A stretch of DNA of 21,235 bases from assembly GCA_002633005.1 (NCBI GenBank), contig NMRA01000906.1:6759-27993 (forward strand). Reading direction: 5' to 3'. The stretch comes from Phoronis australis. Lineage: Eukaryota; Phoronida; Phoronidae. Made by a program: the position numbers and the translations under genes. Below the pieces are notes generated by a model. That model had not been told where the DNA came from. It did not search any database and saw only the letters and a list, made by a program, of their open reading frames with translations. Each line of letters opens with the position of its first letter. Positions within the stretch are counted from its first letter, which is position 1. This document shows, in pieces, positions 17,061 to 21,235 of this stretch.

Positions 17061-19147
17061 AACGGTTTGCTACCGTAATTTATGCGCCGGGCTCAATCGC
17101 TAATGCATTGCGTTTTTCTAAGCCCGTAGCTATTTATCACTTCTCACCTATGTAAGGAACTTTCTGGACCAGTACTGCAACGGTAGGTGGTCCAAATAAC
17201 TGTCAGAGCGTGGATTTAGGACTATAGCAGCTTAGAAGCCAGTTCTTTTGTGAACATGTGACAGCCAGCATTTGTAAAACATATGTGGTAACAAATGACT
17301 ATGCAATTGGATACAGGTTATCACATGTGGTGTTAACATTTGCGTGGGATTTGCAACAACTGCCCAATTTTATTACGGTGCTTCAAACGTGTCAGTGCAC
17401 GCACATCCCCCGGGCCGGGAAAATAATGTAAATCTGTCAACTTCCAGTTGTCAAAGATCCACGGATTTCGATTACTCAGGAGGATGATTTTACTGCTGAG
17501 AACATGGAATACCCAGCCTTTTAACTACTGTACATGCATAGTATTAAAGTGTCGGTTTTGGTAAAAAATCCAAGGCCCTTTTATAAGTGATTAAAGGGGA
17601 CAAACGGAAGTTCAGCAGCGCCCCTTGTGATTGCTTAACTCGGGTCAACGGGCGCATAAAAATTGCAGCAGTCAACGATGCATTTTTGTCTGGAATGATA
17701 CACATTACCACTTCTAAAACAACGACAATGCAGAGCACCTTATGCAAACTTGTGCCAGTGATCAAAATAACAGTGTTGGGCTGTCTAGCCTATTTTGATA
17801 CAGTAGCACAGGTCTCAAATCCGGATTAATGATTTTCGTTGAATTGAGATGCATTTAGCGGCATAGAACGTCCAATAATCACCACATAATATAACGAAAA
17901 AGCAAACAAAAACACTAGACACGTTAAATTGCGCCCCCTGAAATCTAGTCGAAGACGTGTGATATACTAACGGGAACTGCAGATCCTCCAAGCTGGCCCA
18001 CAGGTTTGAGAACCTACGCTACCTGACCCAAGTAGAGTGGCCTTATAATTTTCTTTTTCTGTTTTTTGTCAAGTGTTGCCTGATCCTTTATGAATATACT
18101 TTTCCCAAGCGTCGCTTGATACCGGATGTAATGGGTGGGCTATTTTCTTCAAGTTACAGGTTGTTTAATGAACCATCCAGATATCTGTTGTCTTGGAAAT
18201 TGACCACACCGTGATGTGTAGTACATGTATGCCTCGGCTGATTACCGTATTACCGTATGTACAGTGTATGTGCAGTTTCATTCAGCATTGGTTTAAGCAA
18301 GAAGTGTAGCACATATGTAGGAGAGTATACTTGTGAGTTCGCTGTCATCGCTACTACTAGCGCCGCCAACTGGTGAATAAGCAACGGTGAAGAGGAAGCG
18401 CAAGAACAATGGGGAAGGGTGCATTTTGCAGGGCGATAAAATTGCACTAATTCATCCACGAATGTCCCAGAAGTGTTATTGTTTACGTTTCGTAAGGATC
18501 CAGAAAATAAGGATTATTGCTATTTAATATTATGATACGTTGTCTTTCGTTTTGTGTGTTCTGTTCACGGTTGGATTTTATTGCAAAGGATTTGATCTTC
18601 AGTGTGAACTGGATGCAGCGGGCTACCACCAGTTAGAAATGACATCTGTGTGTTGAGCAAACCATAGGTTCTATAATCGTCCAAGCAACATTTTTGGTCG
18701 TTTTCCTGTTCATGTAGAACTTTATCCCAGTACACAGATTAAAAGTGCCAGCTAAATAAGTATTAATTTTATTGCCATTTTGGATCGTCATGAAACAAGA
18801 TACGTCGACTTCACTGGCACCTCTGGATTGATGTTTGTTTTCAAGGATTGGAATTTGGTCACCGTGTATGGAAATTTTTGGTACAATGTACGTGAGTGGT
18901 AATAACGGGTCAGGGAAATATGAATTCGTATCACGTGTTTTAGTATCCTATTGTTCTGGGGTGGAATTGTTTAAACCCTCTGAGTATTGCTCCTATAAAA
19001 TCCTAGACGAGCTGTCCGATCAAAATTTATTCGCGCTTTTCAGTGTGACAGGCGAGTTTTAAAATTTTCATCCAGTCTCGAATCCAGCCCCGATTAAAAT
19101 TAGAGTCTGGAGAAAAGTCTGACACCTGGGCCCGGTCTCCAATTTCC
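17061..19147. other. about 2.1 kb without recognisable gene
   Basis: Plain sequence with frames of at most 80 codons, none recognised. Minor items are a TGGACCA/TGGTCCA inverted pair (17165-17194), a GCGCCC/GGGCGC pair near 17616-17657, and a duplicated ATTACCGT (18241-18256). Confidence 0.5.
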
Positions 19148-19290
19148 GTACTCAGACTCATACTCATACTCATACTCGAGATTTCATACTCAAAATCGTG
19201 CTCACCGGAGTCGTACTCAAAAAAGCGTATCTAATGTCGCATTTCGAGTAGATTCCAAACGTACTCAAATATGACACTCATACTCGAGTT
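19148..19290 (+). repeat. degenerate ACTC/CATACT repeat tract
   Basis: A tract in which ACTC recurs about a dozen times. It starts with a clean (CATACT)n run (19157-19176) and becomes irregular. The 10-mer CATACTCGAG occurs at both 19171-19180 and 19279-19288. It is followed after about 90 bp by an inserted transposon, but the two do not seem related. Confidence 0.75.
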
Positions 19291-19369
19291 ACTATGGAAC
19301 TATTTATGATGTGCAATGCAAAACCACGCAAAGTCGCGCTGATTCAACGCTCCCTATTGGCATAGACCA

Positions 19370-19378
19370 CCCCAGCAA
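19370..19378 (+). repeat. target-site duplication, left copy
   Basis: CCCCAGCAA abuts the left terminal inverted repeat of the transposon. The identical 9-mer lies against the right end (20069-20077). A 9-bp duplication is typical of Mutator-like and some fold-back elements. Confidence 0.75.
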
Positions 19379-19436
19379 GCAGAATGGTGAATGTTGGTCA
19401 AATTCCCTTTTGTCTACTGACGTCACAAGCATACTG
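19379..19436 (+). repeat. left terminal inverted repeat
   Basis: Outer end GCAGAATGG. Compared with the right repeat it has T, T, T and A where the right has C, C, C and G, a pattern expected from deamination-type decay of this copy. Confidence 0.8.
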
Positions 19437-20010
19437 ACGCCCCCAGTGGAGGCCCTGAGAACTCGTAAACAAGCATGCTGGCGACTGTGATTAAAGTATT
19501 TTTATGATTTTTCCAGAGTCGCCATATTTTAGTGTGTTTTTTAAATAATGTTGTATGTCATACCTCTCAGAAAATTAATATTGTTCCAATAAATTAAGAA
19601 AATTGGAATATTCATTATCGCGATCCTGCAACACCATCCAAATGTTCTTCTGTGTTACACACGGCAAAGCCAAAGTCTTATCCCCACGCGAAATAGCCTC
19701 AATTACGCTCCACTAAAAATGAATCTTTCAATCATAATTAATTGATACTATATACCATTCATTATTATATATTAAAAAAAATAATTGCAGGCGGTCTGAT
19801 ACACGTTGTACCAGACGTGCGCAGGCCTCGCATGTGGGCCCATTGCACTGATCACCTGGAAATATTTTTATGCTTTATTAATATATGGTTAAAAAAAAAA
19901 AAGAAAAACCATGCATTATGTTTTTAGAAAAAAAAAAGATACTCAACGTCCCACAATAAATACAAGTCTGTTCGCAAGCTTGGCTCGGCCGTTGCTAGGC
20001 TGGATACTTC

Positions 20011-20068
20011 CAGTATGCTTGCGACGTCAGTGGACAAAAGGGGATTTGGCCAACATTCACCATTCTGC
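20011..20068 (-). repeat. right terminal inverted repeat
   Basis: Reverse complement of the left repeat with four transitions. It keeps the GACGTCG and GGCC sites altered in the left copy. A subterminal CAAGCATRCTG word is shared by both ends, and the left side carries an extra copy at 19470-19480. Confidence 0.8.
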
Positions 20069-20077
20069 CCCCAGCAA
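20069..20077 (+). repeat. target-site duplication, right copy
   Basis: Second copy of CCCCAGCAA, directly after the right terminal inverted repeat and identical to 19370-19378. Confidence 0.75.
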
Positions 20078-20877
20078 CTACATTATCGTCTGCTGTCGCT
20101 ACAACTACATAGTCGGTGGGCCAGAATTTGTAGAGCCTCTAGAAAATGGTTTTTGTGAGTACTTTAGGGGGGCAATTTTATTTTTGGTGTTTTTTAATTC
20201 ATTTATTAGAGTGTTTTCAAAATCTAAAAAGTTCCCACATATAAAGTTGCACATTTTTGAAAAATTTGAGTTTGAAGTTACATAATAATCACCAAAAAGC
20301 TTAGTAAACTTATATTTGTAAAAACAACAGTTTTGGTGACTTTTTTGTAAAACAAGTAATATGGTCCCATCAGTGCCATTGTATTGAACAATATTACACT
20401 CACATTACATGTTTTACTATTGTAGATTAATTGTAAACAGTGAAATTTAAAAAATGTAAAGAGACACCTAGTGGCGAAAATGCAAACTAAGTCTGAATGT
20501 TACTAGGAAGTTATCCTGGCATTGTCTGGCAACAAAAATAACACAAAACACTTGAGACTGGGCAAAATTTGTGCCTCAATGACTAAAACATTGACTAATG
20601 GTGTAAAATACTCATTGTTTGCATATTACACCAGAAATACATTATAGTACAAAAACAATATAGTTGAATGATCTCTGTGAATGTGCACAAAGACTGTATG
20701 GAAATAATAGATTATTCTGACAGCGTTTATCAAGCAGTATGAGACAAATACATGTCAATGATCAAAGTAACTATGTACTTTCTATGACTTAATCAACAAA
20801 TAACTTTTTAATACAAAAAACGAAATAACAGGGTTAGAGGTCTATTTAGGCTTGACCTGTCAAAGAACTATCCAATG
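20078..20877. other. no gene; possible 3' flank of the minus-strand fragment
   Basis: AT-rich sequence. On the minus strand it lies downstream of the cysteine-cluster fragment, and AATAAA occurs on that strand at 20202-20207 and 20177-20182, about 670 nt after the stop. This could be an old 3' untranslated region, but AATAAA is common in AT-rich DNA. GACACCTAGTGG at 20463-20474 is a partial CTCF-like core (12 of 14 on the minus strand). An 80-codon stretch of the plus frame 19911-20285 falls here and is not recognised. Confidence 0.35.
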
Positions 20878-21160
20878 TTATGCAGTGTTGCTGATGTTAC
20901 TACAGTTGTCACAGCTGCACATTTCTGTACAGTTTGACCCAGCATTGCAGCACAAACTCAGTTTCCCAGCATACATGTTCTTTTTGCACTTGCAGCGTTC
21001 ATCGTTTAGTACTGTCAATGGAGATGCAGACATTGCCATACATTTTAACTGCAAAGCTCCACTGCCAAGGAGCCAACTATGGTCGATTAGAGAGGGTACA
21101 GCACTGCACACTGGTGACTGGCCCGCACGCAATGAACGGTCAAACACTAAGTCCTTGTTT
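20878..21160 (-). pseudogene. C-terminal fragment of a CXC-like cysteine-cluster protein, probably a multi-copy element ORF
   Basis: The minus-strand frame ending at the TAA beside 20878 carries a dense cysteine cluster: CKCKKN, then nine residues, then CCNAGSNCTEMCSCDNCSN. The spacing C-x-C-K-K...C...CT-x2-C-x-C-x2-C-x-N resembles Tesmin/TSO1-type CXC motifs. It resembles even more the C-terminal cysteine cluster of a multi-copy invertebrate ORF of unknown function, in which a GxLxxxxM...AP...L segment precedes the cluster; GALQLKCMAMSASPLTVL fits that. Further upstream the family's H-x2-RA-x-YQ segment appears only in another frame (HCVRASHQC, complement of 21108-21134), so a frameshift separates the two parts. 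The cluster may bind zinc or DNA by analogy; no function is assigned. The 5' part lies beyond the window or is lost. Confidence 0.45.
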
Positions 21161-21235
21161 GGAGGCGCGGAGGATTTGGGCAAACGTTTGATTCAAAATA
21201 TGTTATAATGGGCTGTGTTAATTAGAGTCAGCAAG

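Larger units (their letters stand above)
19379..20068. mobile_element. non-autonomous DNA transposon, 58-bp TIRs, 9-bp TSD (Mutator-like candidate)
   Basis: The ends are inverted repeats of 58 bp: 19379-19436 (starting GCAGAATGGTGAATGTTGG) and the complement of 20011-20068. They agree at 54 of 58 positions, and all four differences are transitions. They are flanked by an exact 9-bp direct repeat, CCCCAGCAA. The element is 690 bp and has no frame resembling a transposase, so it must have been mobilised in trans. TIRs of this length with a 9-bp duplication are characteristic of Mutator-like (MULE) elements; fold-back and related groups also make 9-bp duplications. Each TIR contains a CRE-like CTGACGTC. 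The interior holds A-rich tracts and a TGGCGACT/AGTCGCCA stem (19479-19524). Confidence 0.75.

Noticed and set aside
19437-19455. CTCF site at GACGCCCCCAGTGG
   Set aside because: On the minus strand CCACTGGGGGCGTC lacks the central A and is shifted by one base against the consensus, so the match is poor.

Overview
The window looks like non-coding, repeat-dominated DNA from an animal nuclear genome, most likely a marine invertebrate. The reasons are: no closely packed reading frames (open frames reach only about 134 codons, roughly what chance gives in 21 kb); CpG that is not visibly depleted; a Penelope-like retroelement relic with a GIY-YIG nuclease motif; tRNA-like SINE remnants; and eleven copies of the palindrome TACATGTA where fewer than one is expected. 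Amphioxus, an acorn worm or a mollusc would all fit. I cannot decide between them from the sequence, and I found no complete host gene, rRNA or intact tRNA.

Layout. 1-300 holds a homopolymer G run and a minus-strand tRNA-like SINE. 300-1940 is mostly plain sequence with one ambiguous base (838). 1945-2103 is a 40-bp tandem repeat. 2319-2901 holds four copies of one dispersed repeat, the last two facing each other as a palindrome. 2937-4410 is a satellite-like array of about ten 140-bp monomers in a trimeric higher-order pattern; most monomers carry a close match to the CTCF core motif in the same orientation. 4411-7440 is plain. 7451-7889 has a TATA box and may be an LTR remnant. 8868-9029 is a nine-copy 18-bp minisatellite containing TTAGGG. 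9653-9705 is a perfect 20-bp-stem hairpin. 10849-10922 is a short 30-bp tandem repeat. 13500-13710 carries tRNA-like promoter boxes in both orientations.

The richest part is 14269-16102. It is a fold-back element whose long inverted arms are built of ~158-bp tandem repeats. Between the arms lies a decayed, 5'-truncated Penelope-like element on the minus strand, with a GIY-YIG motif, a frameshift and a hammerhead-ribozyme-like core. Further on, 19379-20068 is a complete-looking non-autonomous DNA transposon: 58-bp terminal inverted repeats 93% identical and an exact 9-bp target duplication, as in Mutator-like elements. The window ends with a decayed minus-strand coding fragment (20878-21160) that has a CXC-like cysteine cluster. 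Nothing here forms an operon or pathway; the story is layered mobile elements.
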